Assembly: GCA_964369235.1 (NCBI GenBank) | Contig: CAYJEQ010000001.1 | Span: forward strand, 1 to 64,000 | Direction of reading: 5' to 3' | Length of the DNA: 64,000 nucleotides | Source of the DNA: CAYJEQ01 sp964369235 | GTDB taxonomy: Bacteria > Bacillota > Clostridia > Oscillospirales > Ruminococcaceae | In this document: one piece after another, positions 41,323 through 50,922 of the stretch | Position numbering within the stretch: position 1 is the stretch's first letter | Layout of the letters: each line of letters begins with the position of its first letter | Notes under the pieces: model-generated | Told to the model about the DNA's origin: nothing | The model's database searches: none | Seen by the model: only the letters and a program-made list of their open reading frames with translations | Program-made: the position numbers and the translations under genes

Positions 41323-41989
41323 TATTAATAGAATAAATGAGCAGATTAATGAGGCAGTCCTTAAATATTCTCGCACTCCAGAAGATGTAACTCTAATGGC
41401 AATAACAAAAACCCGAACAGTAGAAGAGGTAAATGTAGCTATAGAGTCAGGTATAAAGCTAATAGGGGAGAATAAGGTACAGGAATTAGTCTTAAGACAG
41501 GATGGGTATAAAAATTCACCACCTATACATTTTGTAGGACATCTACAGAGTAATAAGGCTAAGCAGTTAATTAACCGAGTTAGTATGATACATTCGGTAG
41601 ATAGTTTTAAGCTAGGAAATGTGATAAACAACCTATCCTTGCAAAATGATAAAATAATGGATGTATTAATTGAGGTTAATATCGGTGGAGAAGGCAGCAA
41701 GCATGGTGTGGACAAAACACAGGTAATCCCACTTGTAGAGGAGCTATCCACACTTAAAAACATTAGGATAAAAGGTCTTATGACCATACCACCAATAGCA
41801 GAGGATTACATGACAGAAAAATATTTTTATGAAATGAGGCAACTATTTGTTGACATATCATATAAAAAAATGGATAATATTATTATGGATACATTGTCCA
41901 TGGGTATGTCTGATGATTTTCATCTAGCGATTAAGCATGGATCTAATATAGTTAGAATAGGTACTGCTATCTTTGGTAGCAGGTACTAA
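41288..41989 (+). CDS. PLP homeostasis protein YggS/YlmE
   Basis: 233 residues starting in the end of the previous gene. PLP-binding Lys lies in VTLMAITKTRTVEEVN, followed by LIGENKVQEL, HFVGHLQSNK, IHSVDS and LSMGMSDDFHLAIKHGSNIVRIGTAIFG. Proteins of this family hold PLP and buffer its level. Its place next to sepF is conserved in Gram-positive bacteria. Confidence 0.95.
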   Translation: MMERRYKHITDNINRINEQINEAVLKYSRTPEDVTLMAITKTRTVEEVNVAIESGIKLIGENKVQELVLRQDGYKNSPPIHFVGHLQSNKAKQLINRVSMIHSVDSFKLGNVINNLSLQNDKIMDVLIEVNIGGEGSKHGVDKTQVIPLVEELSTLKNIRIKGLMTIPPIAEDYMTEKYFYEMRQLFVDISYKKMDNIIMDTLSMGMSDDFHLAIKHGSNIVRIGTAIFGSRY

Positions 41990-42028
41990 TATAATAAAAA
42001 AGAAATTATTTTGAGGAGGATACCTAAT

Positions 42029-42475
42029 ATGATGGATAAATTTAAAAAGCTTATGGGTGTACCAAGTGACGAGGAAGATTATGATTATGAAGACGAAGTA
42101 GGTCTAGATCAGGATGATGTGGACTTTATGTCAAAAAACGACTACGATGCTCAGCAGCCAAGAGGCAGAAGCAATAAGGTGTTAAACATTGCTACTACAA
42201 CTCAGCTACAGGTGGTTTTAGTTAAACCAGAAGAGTATGAAGAAGCAAGAGCAATTGGTGATCATCTAAACAAGAAATGTACAGTAGTATTAAACCTAGA
42301 ATCAGCAAACAGAGAAACAGCAAGAAGACTACTTGACTTTTTAAGTGGCGTTGCCTATGCTAATAACGGCAACCTAAAGAAGGTTGCAAATAGTACATAT
42401 ATCATCACTCCATACAATGTAGGATTTACAGGTGATATTATTGATGAGCTAGAGAATAATGGTGTGTTTATCTAA
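42029..42475 (+). CDS. sepF: Cell division protein SepF
   Basis: 149 residues from the ATG at 42029 (GAGGAGGA upstream). A short amphipathic N-terminal helix (DKFKKLMG) is the membrane anchor, followed by an acidic linker. The DUF552 core contains VVLVKPEEYEEARAIGDHLNKKCTVVLNLE and ARRLLDFLSGVAYANNGNLKKVANSTYIITP. It ties FtsZ filaments to the membrane. Its stop codon overlaps the next start (TAATG). Confidence 0.95.
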   Translation: MMDKFKKLMGVPSDEEDYDYEDEVGLDQDDVDFMSKNDYDAQQPRGRSNKVLNIATTTQLQVVLVKPEEYEEARAIGDHLNKKCTVVLNLESANRETARRLLDFLSGVAYANNGNLKKVANSTYIITPYNVGFTGDIIDELENNGVFI

Positions 42476-43245
42476 TGTCATTTAATCTAGGTAATCTGCA
42501 GGAAGAAGAGAAAAAATTTCTTGCAAAGATGGAGGATGTTTTTTCCTCAGTAAGAAGAAAGAATATCTTAAAATACACAGCCTTTTTAAATGAAAGACAA
42601 CAAGTTCTGTGCCAAATACTATCCCAGCAAAATAGGGATCAATCTATCTCAGCCTTTGGTGGATATGATGGTGCAGAGCGTGTTGTTATTTGTGTTATGG
42701 CTGACTATGATTCACCTGAGTTTTTAGAGTTTCCCATAGTGCCTATAACTATTAAATACCGTAAACAGGATAGCCTGTCCCATAGGGATTTTTTAGGAGC
42801 GCTGATGAATCTAAGAATTACAAGAGAATCAATAGGAGACATACTAGTGTCAGAGGGGGGAGCAGTATTATTTGTAAGTTCTGCAGTAGCCCCAATAATA
42901 TTAGACGAAATAGTAAAAATCGGCAGGGTAGGGGTTGAATGCATTAGGGGTATTACCATACCACTGCCACCAAACCACGAATTTAAAGAAATAAGCGACA
43001 CAGTGGCAAGTCTTAGACTTGACTGTGTAGTAGCCTCAGGGTATAATTTAAGCCGAGAAAAGGCTGCTAATTTAATAAGAAGTGGACAGGTTGTAGTTAA
43101 TTCTATTAACTGTGAGAATGTATCACAAATAGTATCTAAGGGAGATAAGATTTCTGCCAAAGGATACGGTAAGTTTTTGCTTGAGGACATAGGTGGACTT
43201 AGTAAAAAAGGCAAAACCTATATAACAATGAAGAAATATATCTAG
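42475..43245 (+). CDS. S4-domain RNA-binding protein YlmH
   Basis: 256 residues. The last 75 residues form an S4 RNA-binding domain (LRLDCVVASGYNLSREKAANLIRSGQVVVNSINCENVSQIVSKGDKISAKGYG). The N-terminal part matches YlmH (FGGYDGAERVVICVM, KYRKQDSLSHRDFLGALMNLRITRESIGDILVS). YlmH-type proteins bind ribosomal particles and help rescue stalled peptidyl-tRNA. Translationally coupled to sepF. Confidence 0.93.
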   Translation: MSFNLGNLQEEEKKFLAKMEDVFSSVRRKNILKYTAFLNERQQVLCQILSQQNRDQSISAFGGYDGAERVVICVMADYDSPEFLEFPIVPITIKYRKQDSLSHRDFLGALMNLRITRESIGDILVSEGGAVLFVSSAVAPIILDEIVKIGRVGVECIRGITIPLPPNHEFKEISDTVASLRLDCVVASGYNLSREKAANLIRSGQVVVNSINCENVSQIVSKGDKISAKGYGKFLLEDIGGLSKKGKTYITMKKYI

Positions 43246-43314
43246 CAGTGGGTAATAAATAACTACTACACTGCCAGTGTTTTTTATAGATTTTTGGAAG
43301 GATGGAATATAATT

Positions 43315-44094
43315 ATGATTACACCAGGAGAAATTACCCAGAAGAAATTTGACAAAGGTATTAGTGGATATAAGCAGGAGGCAGTTGATAGTTATCTAGA
43401 GTCAGTTGCTAATGAGATGCAAAAACTTATTAACGATAAAAAAGATCTAGAATCTAAGATTACCATGCTTACAGAAAAACTAGATGAGTACAGAAATGAT
43501 GAAGACAGTCTAAGAACTGCACTTCTTAGCGCACAGAAGCTAGGTGATAGCGTAGTTAAGGAAGCTAAAACTAAGGCTGATGCAATTCTATACGATGCAA
43601 GCGTTAGAAGTGAGAAGATGGTGGAAAGTGCTCAGAAGCATATTGAGAAAGAGCGTCAGACACTAATAAGCCTACAAAAAGAGGTATCAAGCTTTAGATC
43701 TAAGCTAATGTCAATATACAAAGGCCATATTGAGATGATTAGTAAGCTACCAACCTTTGGGGATGTGCAGCAGGGTATGGAACAGCCAGTAGCCCCAGCA
43801 GCAGATGCAACTATTGAGATTTCTAAGGAAGAGCTAGAAAGACAGAAAAAGCGTCAAGAGATGCAGGAACTAGCAGCAGAGATGGAAGGCAGAGCACCAG
43901 CTTCTAAAGATATCGAGGAAGAAGAGGAGCTAGTAGCAGAACAGCAGGAAGAACTAGTAGAGCTAGATGCTATTAATGACAATGATCAGATAGAAGATGT
44001 ACTAGAAGACGATACAGAACCTGCTACTAACGAAGAGAAATCTTCCAGATTTGGGCCAATGAAGTTTGGTGATGGATATAATATTAGAGGCTAG
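43315..44094 (+). CDS. divIVA: DivIVA family cell-pole/division protein
   Basis: 259 residues from the ATG at 43315. The opening ITPGEITQKKFDKGISGYKQEAVDSYLESVANEMQKL is the DivIVA membrane-binding domain with the GY-x5-VD pattern. A long coiled coil follows to about 150, then an acidic, Glu-rich C-terminus ending GDGYNIRG. It recognises curved membrane at poles and septa and organises division or elongation partners. Last gene of the yggS-sepF-ylmH-divIVA row. Confidence 0.95.
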   Translation: MITPGEITQKKFDKGISGYKQEAVDSYLESVANEMQKLINDKKDLESKITMLTEKLDEYRNDEDSLRTALLSAQKLGDSVVKEAKTKADAILYDASVRSEKMVESAQKHIEKERQTLISLQKEVSSFRSKLMSIYKGHIEMISKLPTFGDVQQGMEQPVAPAADATIEISKEELERQKKRQEMQELAAEMEGRAPASKDIEEEEELVAEQQEELVELDAINDNDQIEDVLEDDTEPATNEEKSSRFGPMKFGDGYNIRG

Positions 44095-44139
44095 GGTTAC
44101 AATTAGTCACGACTAAGGAATAAAACTTAGTGGATACAG

Positions 44140-44168
44140 TTGACTTTTTATAGGAATAGTGACATAAT
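44140..44168 (+). promoter_or_regulatory. Promoter for ileS
   Basis: TTGACT (44140-44145), 17 bases, CATAAT (44163-44168), 49 bases before the start codon. No T-box leader is present: the GGTACC/GGUGG antiterminator core is absent in this gap. Confidence 0.6.
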
Positions 44169-44217
44169 TATAGTTTAGGATTAAAATAATCAATATTAAC
44201 TCGGAGGTTATCTACAG

Positions 44218-47004
44218 ATGGATTATAACAGCACATTAAACCTTCCACAGACAGAGTTTTCCATGAAGGCAGCGCTGCCTCAGCGTGAACCTGATATGGT
44301 AAAATCATGGGAAGAAAACAGAAGATACTACAAGATGATAGAAAAAAATGAGGGTAAACCACTATATGTACTACATGATGGACCTCCATATGCAAATGGA
44401 GATATCCACCTAGGTACTGCACTAAATAAATCCCTTAAAGATATTATAGTTCGCTCTAAGAATATGAGTGGATTTAAATCCCCATACATTCCAGGCTGGG
44501 ATACTCATGGTCTACCAATCGAGCTTAAAGCTCTTAAAAAAGTTGGGGTAGAATCTGATATTGATCCTGTTGAGCTGAGAAAGCACTGTAAGGAGTTTGC
44601 TCTTTACTATATGGAAAACCAGAAAAACCAGTTTAAGCGTCTAGGTGTACTAGGTGACTTTGATAATCCATATCTAACATTGCGTCCTGAGTTTGAAGCA
44701 AAGCAGATTGAGATTTTTGGTGAGATGGCTAAGAAGGGCTATATCTACAAAGGTTTAAAGCCGGTATACTGGTGTGCTGAATGTGGAACGGCTCTAGCAG
44801 AAGCAGAGATTGAATACGCAGAAGATCCATGTTACTCCATCTATGTTAAATTCCCAGTTAAGGAAGATAAAGATGGGGTAGTAGCAGGACTAGGTGTAGA
44901 TTTAGCTAAAACATCTGTTGTAATTTGGACAACAACTACATGGACACTACCAGGGAATGTGGCTATCTGCCTAGGTCCTGATTTTGAGTACTGTGCTGTT
45001 AAGGTTAATGATGAGTACCTAATTATGGCTAAGGAGCTTGTTAAAGCTACTATGGAAGCTGCTAAAATCGAAGAATACGAAATACTAGGAAGCTGTACAG
45101 GTGCAGACCTAGAGAGAGTTGCTTGTCGCCATCCATTCCTAGAGAGAAATTCCCTAGTTATAGTTGGTAATCATGTAACGCTAGAAAGTGGTACAGGTTG
45201 TGTTCATACAGCGCCAGGCCATGGTGTTGATGACTTTGATGTTGTAACAAATAACTACCCAGAGCTACCAGTTATCGTTCCTGTAGATAATGCAGGTAAG
45301 ATGACCGAGCTTGCTGGTGCCTCTGCTGGTATGACAACTACAGAAGCAGGTAGAGCAATTGCTAAGGATCTTGCTGACAGTGGTATGCTACTGGCAACTA
45401 ATAGAATTATCCACCAGTACCCACACTGTTGGAGATGTAAAAATCCTATATTATTTAGAGCAACAGAACAGTGGTTCTGCTCTGTAGATGGATTTAAAGA
45501 TCAAGCTGTAGAAGCTATTAAAGAAGTAGAGTGGATTCCAGGCTGGGGACAGGATAGAATGATTTCCATGGTTGTAGATAGAAAAGACTGGTGTATCTCT
45601 CGTCAGAGAACATGGGGTGTGCCAATTCCAGTATTCTACTGTACTGATTGTGGTAAATACCATATTGATGACAGCACAATAAAGGCTGTATCTGAGCTAT
45701 TTAGAGCAGAGGGTTCTGATGCTTGGTACATTAAATCAGCTAAGGAAATCCTACCAGAAGGCACAACCTGCCCAAGTTGTAGTGGTGGTAACTTTACTAA
45801 GGAAACCGACATTATGGATGTATGGTTTGACTCTGGGGTATCCCATGGTGCTGTACTAGAAGAGAGAGATGGCGTAGAATGGCCATGCGACCTATATCTA
45901 GAGGGTGCTGACCAGTATAGAGGTTGGTTCCAGTCCTCACTGCTAACATCTGTAGCATGGAGAGGCAGAGCACCTTACAAGGCTGTTTGTACTCATGGTT
46001 GGGTAGTAGATGGCGAAGGTAAGAAGATGAGTAAGTCCCTAGGAAATGGTATCCTTGCAGAGGAAATCGTAGACGGTTACGGTGCAGATATACTAAGACT
46101 ATGGGTAGCTTCCTCTGACTACCATGCAGATATCCGTATTTCTAAGGATATTCTAAAACAGCTTTCTGAAGTTTACAGAAAGATTAGAAATACAGCAAGA
46201 TATATCCTAGGTAACCTAAATGACTTTAACCCAGATACAGATATGGTATCAGCAGATCAGCTTATGGAAGAAGATAGATGGGCTATTGCAAGAATAGAAG
46301 CACTTACTGCTAAAGTTCGTGGTCACTATGATGCCTTTGACTTCCACCTAATCTACCATGGTATCCATAACTTCTGTACAGTTGATATGTCTAACTTCTA
46401 CCTAGATATAATTAAGGATAGACTATATGCAGAGGGAACAACTTCTGTAGAGAGAAGAGCAGCACAGACTGCAATTTACAAAATTCTAGTAGATCTAACA
46501 CTGTTAATTACACCTATACTAGTATTTACCTCAGAGGAAATCTGGGCAAATATACCACAGTCTAAAAACTATGATCCAGAAGCAGCAATCTTTAATGATA
46601 TGCCAGCAGGCAGCACTGAGTCTGATACAGAGTTTATGGCTAAGTGGGAGCAGATTAGAGCAATCAGAAATGATGTTAACAAGGCTCTTGAGCTTGCTCG
46701 TGGTGAGAAGCTAATCGGTAAATCACTAGAAGCTAAGGTTACTCTACACTGTACAGGTGAGCTTTATGACTTTGTTAAGAGCTTAGGTAACATAGCAGCT
46801 ACAGCATTTATCGTTTCTCAGGTTGAGATTACAGGTGAGGGCGAAGGAAGCCATAAGGGCGAAGTGGAAGGCCTATCCGTATCCATCTCCAAAGCAGAAG
46901 GCGAAAAATGTGAGCGCTGCTGGAAATATGATACATCTGTAGGTACTAACGAAACCCATCCAACACTGTGTGGCAGATGCGCATCAGTAGTTGAGGGCAA
47001 ATAA
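44218..47004 (+). CDS. ileS: Isoleucyl-tRNA synthetase
   Basis: 928 residues, RBS CTCGGAGG. Class I motifs: HDGPPYANGDIHLGT (HIGH-type) near residue 55 and GKKMSKSLGNG (KMSKS). The editing domain includes the threonine-rich VIWTTTTWTLPGN, and the C-terminal zinc finger is CERCWKYD...CGRC. It charges tRNA-Ile. The zinc-finger tail marks the bacterial-type IleS. Placed between divIVA and lspA as in many Firmicutes. Confidence 0.98.
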   Translation: MDYNSTLNLPQTEFSMKAALPQREPDMVKSWEENRRYYKMIEKNEGKPLYVLHDGPPYANGDIHLGTALNKSLKDIIVRSKNMSGFKSPYIPGWDTHGLPIELKALKKVGVESDIDPVELRKHCKEFALYYMENQKNQFKRLGVLGDFDNPYLTLRPEFEAKQIEIFGEMAKKGYIYKGLKPVYWCAECGTALAEAEIEYAEDPCYSIYVKFPVKEDKDGVVAGLGVDLAKTSVVIWTTTTWTLPGNVAICLGPDFEYCAVKVNDEYLIMAKELVKATMEAAKIEEYEILGSCTGADLERVACRHPFLERNSLVIVGNHVTLESGTGCVHTAPGHGVDDFDVVTNNYPELPVIVPVDNAGKMTELAGASAGMTTTEAGRAIAKDLADSGMLLATNRIIHQYPHCWRCKNPILFRATEQWFCSVDGFKDQAVEAIKEVEWIPGWGQDRMISMVVDRKDWCISRQRTWGVPIPVFYCTDCGKYHIDDSTIKAVSELFRAEGSDAWYIKSAKEILPEGTTCPSCSGGNFTKETDIMDVWFDSGVSHGAVLEERDGVEWPCDLYLEGADQYRGWFQSSLLTSVAWRGRAPYKAVCTHGWVVDGEGKKMSKSLGNGILAEEIVDGYGADILRLWVASSDYHADIRISKDILKQLSEVYRKIRNTARYILGNLNDFNPDTDMVSADQLMEEDRWAIARIEALTAKVRGHYDAFDFHLIYHGIHNFCTVDMSNFYLDIIKDRLYAEGTTSVERRAAQTAIYKILVDLTLLITPILVFTSEEIWANIPQSKNYDPEAAIFNDMPAGSTESDTEFMAKWEQIRAIRNDVNKALELARGEKLIGKSLEAKVTLHCTGELYDFVKSLGNIAATAFIVSQVEITGEGEGSHKGEVEGLSVSISKAEGEKCERCWKYDTSVGTNETHPTLCGRCASVVEGK

Positions 47005-47016
47005 TATAATGTGATT

Positions 47017-47058
47017 AATCCCCCAATCCATCGGATTTACAAAGATGGTTGGGGGATT
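47017..47058 (+). terminator. Terminator after ileS
   Basis: AATCCCCCAATCCATC pairs with GATGGTTGGGGGATT around an 11-base loop. Confidence 0.82.
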
Positions 47059-47153
47059 AAATTATGGTTAATTACAGATAGACAGGGAAATATAGCTAGG
47101 GATAATTTTATCTAGTAGTTATTATAAAACCTAAATTGTTCACAGCCTATTAT

Positions 47154-47182
47154 TTGACATTCTGCCCTATATTATATATACT
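47154..47182 (+). promoter_or_regulatory. Promoter for lspA-rluD
   Basis: TTGACA (47154-47159), 17 bases, TATACT (47177-47182), 38 bases before the lspA start. Confidence 0.75.
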
Positions 47183-47220
47183 ATAAGTGTAAAATTTATT
47201 ATAAGTGAGGAATTTTTTAA

Positions 47221-47709
47221 ATGGCAATAGGACTTTTTATCTTTGCTGTGGCAGCACTGATAGCAATAGATCAGTATATAAAAATTTGGGCAATAAATGA
47301 CCTTATGCCCATTCACTCTATGGAGGTTATTCCAGGTCTACTTGACTTTACATATGTAGAGAACTATGGAGCAGCTTTTGGGATATTTCAGGGGAATAAA
47401 CTTTTCCTAGTAGGATTTACTAGTATAGTGCTAATAGGGCTGGTGGTATTACTGGCAAAAGGTTATTTTAAAGGTAAGATAGTAACTACAGCAATAACCC
47501 TTATTATTGCTGGAGGAATAGGTAATCTAATAGACAGAGTAAGACTGGGATATGTGGTGGATTATCTGGATATAAGCCCACTATTTTCCTACCCGGTGTT
47601 TAATTTTGCAGATTGCTGTGTGGTAATAGGTACGATAATATTTGGATTTTATATAGTTTTCCTAGAGGAAAAGATGGATACAAAGGTGGGGAAAACAGAT
47701 GAGCAGTAA
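47221..47709 (+). CDS. lspA: Lipoprotein signal peptidase (signal peptidase II)
   Basis: 162 residues, four membrane helices. The catalytic aspartates are in GGIGNLIDRVRLGYVVDYLDI and FNFADCCVVIG, and VENYGAAFGIF is the conserved NxGAAFG segment. It cuts lipoprotein signals before the lipid Cys; substrates in the window include the ABC binding protein, the nuclease and perhaps the Tat ferredoxin. It overlaps the next gene by 11 bases. Confidence 0.96.
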   Translation: MAIGLFIFAVAALIAIDQYIKIWAINDLMPIHSMEVIPGLLDFTYVENYGAAFGIFQGNKLFLVGFTSIVLIGLVVLLAKGYFKGKIVTTAITLIIAGGIGNLIDRVRLGYVVDYLDISPLFSYPVFNFADCCVVIGTIIFGFYIVFLEEKMDTKVGKTDEQ

Positions 47710-48625
47710 TATTATAAATCTAGTAGTAGAGCTAGAAGAAGTAGGGGAGCGTATTGATAAATACCTCAGTAAATATATTGATACAATATCCCGTTCAGCA
47801 GTACAGAAGCTATGTGACGATGGCATGGTTTTAGTATCAGGCAAGGTTGTGGCAAAAAACTACAAAATGCGAAATCAAGACAATGTACAGGTTACTATCC
47901 CAGAGGCTAAGGAATTAGACTTAATACCACAGGATATTCCCATTGATATAGTATATGAAGATGAGTGGCTACTGGTAGTTAATAAACCTAAGGGAATGGT
48001 GGTACACCCAGCCCCAGGTAACCCAGACCAAACACTGGTAAATGCACTGCTCCACCACTGTAAAGGTCGATTATCCTCTATTAATGGGGTAATTCGTCCA
48101 GGGATAGTTCATCGTATAGATAAGGATACCAGTGGACTGTTAGTAGTAGCAAAAAATGACATGGCTCATATATCCCTGTCAGAACAGATTAAATCCCATA
48201 GCTTTGACCGATACTATCATGCAGTGGTATATGGCAATGTAAAGCATGAAGAGGGACAGGTTGACGCACCAATAGGCAGACATCCTAACGACCGTAAAAA
48301 GATGTGTATAACCGATAAAAACAGCCGAGAAGCCACCACATATTATGAGGTGGTAGCAAGATATGATGGATTTACCCATCTAAGACTTAAGCTTAAAACA
48401 GGTAGAACTCATCAGATTAGAGTTCATATGGAGCATATCCATCACCCTGTGGCTGGGGACGCAGTATATAGCTTTAAAAAGCCGCTGCCAGCCCTAATGG
48501 GACAGTGTCTACATGCCCAAAGCATAGGCTTTATACATCCACATACAGGGGAAGAGATGTATTTTGAAACAGAACTGCCAGCATATTTTCAGACTTTTCT
48601 AGATAAACAAAAGTTAATAGACTAA
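47699..48625 (+). CDS. RluD/YlyB family 23S rRNA pseudouridine synthase
   Basis: 308 residues. An N-terminal S4 domain (GERIDKYLSKYIDTISRSAVQKLCDDGMVLVSGKVV) and the catalytic domain with HRIDKDTSGLLVVAKND holding the catalytic Asp; the end has LKTGRTHQIRVHM. It makes pseudouridine in rRNA, with RluD-like specificity likely. Translationally coupled to lspA, as is common in Firmicutes. Confidence 0.95.
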   Translation: MSSNIINLVVELEEVGERIDKYLSKYIDTISRSAVQKLCDDGMVLVSGKVVAKNYKMRNQDNVQVTIPEAKELDLIPQDIPIDIVYEDEWLLVVNKPKGMVVHPAPGNPDQTLVNALLHHCKGRLSSINGVIRPGIVHRIDKDTSGLLVVAKNDMAHISLSEQIKSHSFDRYYHAVVYGNVKHEEGQVDAPIGRHPNDRKKMCITDKNSREATTYYEVVARYDGFTHLRLKLKTGRTHQIRVHMEHIHHPVAGDAVYSFKKPLPALMGQCLHAQSIGFIHPHTGEEMYFETELPAYFQTFLDKQKLID

Positions 48626-48663
48626 TATAATAATTAGTTTCACTACGAAAGGATGGGTTTAAT

Positions 48664-49455
48664 ATGAAATTACAGGATATATATTTATTTTCAGACATAG
48701 ACGGAACCTTATACAGCCTAGACACAGACATAATACAGGAAAATATTCGAGCAGTAACCAGATTTATGGAAGCAGGGGGGAATTTTGCCCTTGCTACAGG
48801 TCGAGGTGTTAAAAGAGCACGAACTATAGCAGAAAAGCTAAAGGTAAACACTGCCTGCATAGTAAACAATGGGGCAGCTATCTATGATTACAACAAGGAA
48901 GGTTATCTGTATGAGATATACCTACCAAAGAATGCTGAGAGCTATCTTGCAGAGATAATGAAAGAATATCCAAATGTTTCCCCAGCAGCTATCTGCCATG
49001 AAGGTGGCTATATATTTAGTTATATAGATGATGAGCTTGTAATCCTAAGAGATGAGGGCAAATCCATAGCTGAGATCCTTAGAACAGCCTTTAGAATAGT
49101 ATTTACCGTTCCTGAGGATATGTGTAGTGAAATACTGGAGTTTATGAATAGCAGAGGCTATCCTGATGTAGATTTTACAAGTTCTGATACCTTCTACATT
49201 GATATGATAGCTAAAGGCAATAGCAAAGGCAGTGCTTTAAAGAGATTTTGTAAAGTTAAAGGTATAGATATTGAGCAAACAGCAGCTATAGGGGATTATT
49301 ACAATGACCTAGAGCTACTACAAACTGCCCACTATTCATGTGCAGTAAACAGCGCCCCAGAGGATATTAAAGCTGCAGTAAAGTATATATCCTGTGATTT
49401 TGCTGATGGTGCTGTAGCTGATTTTATCAAGTATCTTGAGGAAATGTGTGAGTAG
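48664..49455 (+). CDS. Cof-type HAD hydrolase
   Basis: 263 residues, RBS GAAAGGATGGG. The HAD nucleophile motif is FSDIDGTLYSL (Asp-x-Asp), the second motif is LATGRG, and the acidic motif GDYYNDLELL is at the end, with a C2b cap between. Such enzymes dephosphorylate sugar phosphates, flavin mononucleotide or PLP. The substrate is not predictable. Confidence 0.92.
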   Translation: MKLQDIYLFSDIDGTLYSLDTDIIQENIRAVTRFMEAGGNFALATGRGVKRARTIAEKLKVNTACIVNNGAAIYDYNKEGYLYEIYLPKNAESYLAEIMKEYPNVSPAAICHEGGYIFSYIDDELVILRDEGKSIAEILRTAFRIVFTVPEDMCSEILEFMNSRGYPDVDFTSSDTFYIDMIAKGNSKGSALKRFCKVKGIDIEQTAAIGDYYNDLELLQTAHYSCAVNSAPEDIKAAVKYISCDFADGAVADFIKYLEEMCE

Positions 49456-49487
49456 CCCTTATAATATATATGGTAATGGAGATTATT

Positions 49488-49907
49488 ATGGAAGATAATA
49501 AACAAAGTCAACCAGAAGATGTTAACCATAAGCTATCGGACAGAGATATATTAAAGATAATAATAGTAATGACAGTGGTTTTCTGTATGGTGGTAGTGGC
49601 CTTTAATGTGTATATCCACAGAATAGTGCCTATACCTACAGTAGAGGTAATTCAAAACAGCAGTCAGGTGGTTTTATCAGAGGATTTACAGGATTATCTT
49701 ATAACAGAAAAACTAAGTATAAACCTAAATACAGCCACAAGAGAAGACCTAATGCAGATATCAGGAATAGGTGAAGTTCTAGCAGATAATATAGTAACCT
49801 ATCGTGAAACACATGGGGAATTTACTCAAATTTCACAGCTTTTATCGGTGGATAGAATAGGGGAAGCAACCTTAGAGAAGATTAAACCTTATTTATATCT
49901 ATCGTAA
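49488..49907 (+). CDS. Membrane-anchored helix-hairpin-helix protein (ComEA-like)
   Basis: 139 residues from the ATG at 49488, 5 bases after GGAG. One membrane helix near the N-terminus (IIIVMTVVFCMVVVAFNVYI), then a double helix-hairpin-helix domain: LSINLNTATREDLMQISGIGEVLADNIVTYRETHGEFTQISQLLSVDRIGEATLEKIKPYL. This is the DNA-binding part of ComEA, the receptor in DNA uptake. No comEB or comEC is adjacent, so competence cannot be claimed. Confidence 0.85.
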   Translation: MEDNKQSQPEDVNHKLSDRDILKIIIVMTVVFCMVVVAFNVYIHRIVPIPTVEVIQNSSQVVLSEDLQDYLITEKLSINLNTATREDLMQISGIGEVLADNIVTYRETHGEFTQISQLLSVDRIGEATLEKIKPYLYLS

Positions 49908-50082
49908 AAATAAACAAATATTATATATATATTAATTTTTATATATAATATATGTCTAAAAAATGCGACAATTTAGTAACAAAAAGGCTACAGTTGTATT
50001 AAATGCCTTTAAATTGCTTCAAAATTATGGTACAATTCTTAAGTCAGCCGATATTGTATAGTAAATTTTATGGAGGCATGAA

Positions 50083-50562
50083 ATGAATAAAAAGATACTT
50101 GAAATACCACTGTATATAAAAACAGCTATTAAGCTAATAGCTATTATGTCACTTATAGCTTTTGATATTAGCAAACTGCCAACTCCAGTTATGCTACTGT
50201 CCATAGGGCTAATGGCATATGGATTAATTACAGCTATAATGACACATACTAAGAAAAGCTCTGTTAAGCTTCTTAACAGATACTTTATTGCAGAAACAGT
50301 AATCACAATAATAAATGTTGTATTCCTATCTTCCTTTACTTCTGTATCCTTAGGGGTAATAGATGTAGTGGCAGCAGGTAGTGTGCTAGATATTGTAATT
50401 ACAGCTTCTCTAGTGGTATATGGAGTTAAGCAGCATAGATATGCTGTAATAACACCTAAAAAATCACAGCCAGCAAAACCTGCTAAGATTAACCTAGCAG
50501 AAACTTTATCTGTAAAGGTACCAAAACTAGAAAATCTAGAAGAAAACTTTCAGATAAGATAG
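50083..50562 (+). CDS. Unknown small membrane protein
   Basis: 159 residues, RBS TGGAGG. Four hydrophobic segments (AIKLIAIMSLIAFDI, PVMLLSIGLMAYGLITAIM, ETVITIINVVFLSSFTSV, VLDIVITASLVVYGVK), then a soluble Lys/Pro-rich tail (KKSQPAKPAKINLAETLSVKVPKLENLEENF). No family recognised. It stands alone between weak promoter-like sequence and a clear terminator. Confidence 0.72.
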   Translation: MNKKILEIPLYIKTAIKLIAIMSLIAFDISKLPTPVMLLSIGLMAYGLITAIMTHTKKSSVKLLNRYFIAETVITIINVVFLSSFTSVSLGVIDVVAAGSVLDIVITASLVVYGVKQHRYAVITPKKSQPAKPAKINLAETLSVKVPKLENLEENFQIR

Positions 50563-50581
50563 CATTTAATATTAATAAAGT

Positions 50582-50625
50582 ATAAGGTATTCCACTGATA
50601 ATAAAATGGAATACCTTATTTTTTA
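50582..50625 (+). terminator. Terminator after the small membrane protein
   Basis: A perfect 13-bp stem (ATAAGGTATTCCA with TGGAATACCTTAT) and TTTTTT. Confidence 0.88.
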
Positions 50626-50861
50626 TATCCATTAATTGTTGGGGTAAAATTTGCTATAGAACTTTTTTATGAAATGTATGAAATTTTAAGGTGAAAATCT
50701 AGGATTTTCTATCTTATAATGTGGCGAAGCCACTCCAACACTATTCACTATTACCCAGCCAATGTAATTGGGTGTATTAACTATTCACTTATAACCCACT
50801 CCGACGACGACCTCGCCACCTCTCCCATAGGGAGAGGCTTTGTGGGGATTATTTATATTAA

Positions 50862-50906
50862 TATAGGGCGTGTTCTCTGGTTTGTAGCCAAAGAACACAC
50901 CCTATA
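50862..50906 (-). terminator. Terminator of the thioesterase gene
   Basis: A 19-bp stem with a 7-base loop. The two non-Watson-Crick positions become U-G pairs only in the minus-strand RNA, which supports function on that strand. Confidence 0.75.
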
Positions 50907-50922
50907 AGTAATTATATGGGGA

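Larger units (their letters stand above)
50563..50922. other. Intergenic region with terminators and repeat-like patchwork
   Basis: After the terminator at 50582 comes A+T-rich DNA, then from about 50716 a denser patch: GTGGCGAAGCCAC (50721-50733), two similar stretches of ACTATTCACT...CCCA about 50 bases apart, and the hairpin CCTCTCCC-ATA-GGGAGAGG near 50818-50836. It looks like an intergenic repeat of the kind scattered in clostridial genomes. The 62-codon plus-strand frame here has no RBS and is not called. Confidence 0.5.

Noticed and set aside
44095..44217. Ile T-box upstream of ileS
   Set aside because: The gap is about 120 bp with a promoter only 49 bp from the start; no T-box core is present.
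50719..50907. Plus-strand 62-codon frame in the repeat patch
   Set aside because: No RBS, and it runs over hairpins and a minus-strand terminator.
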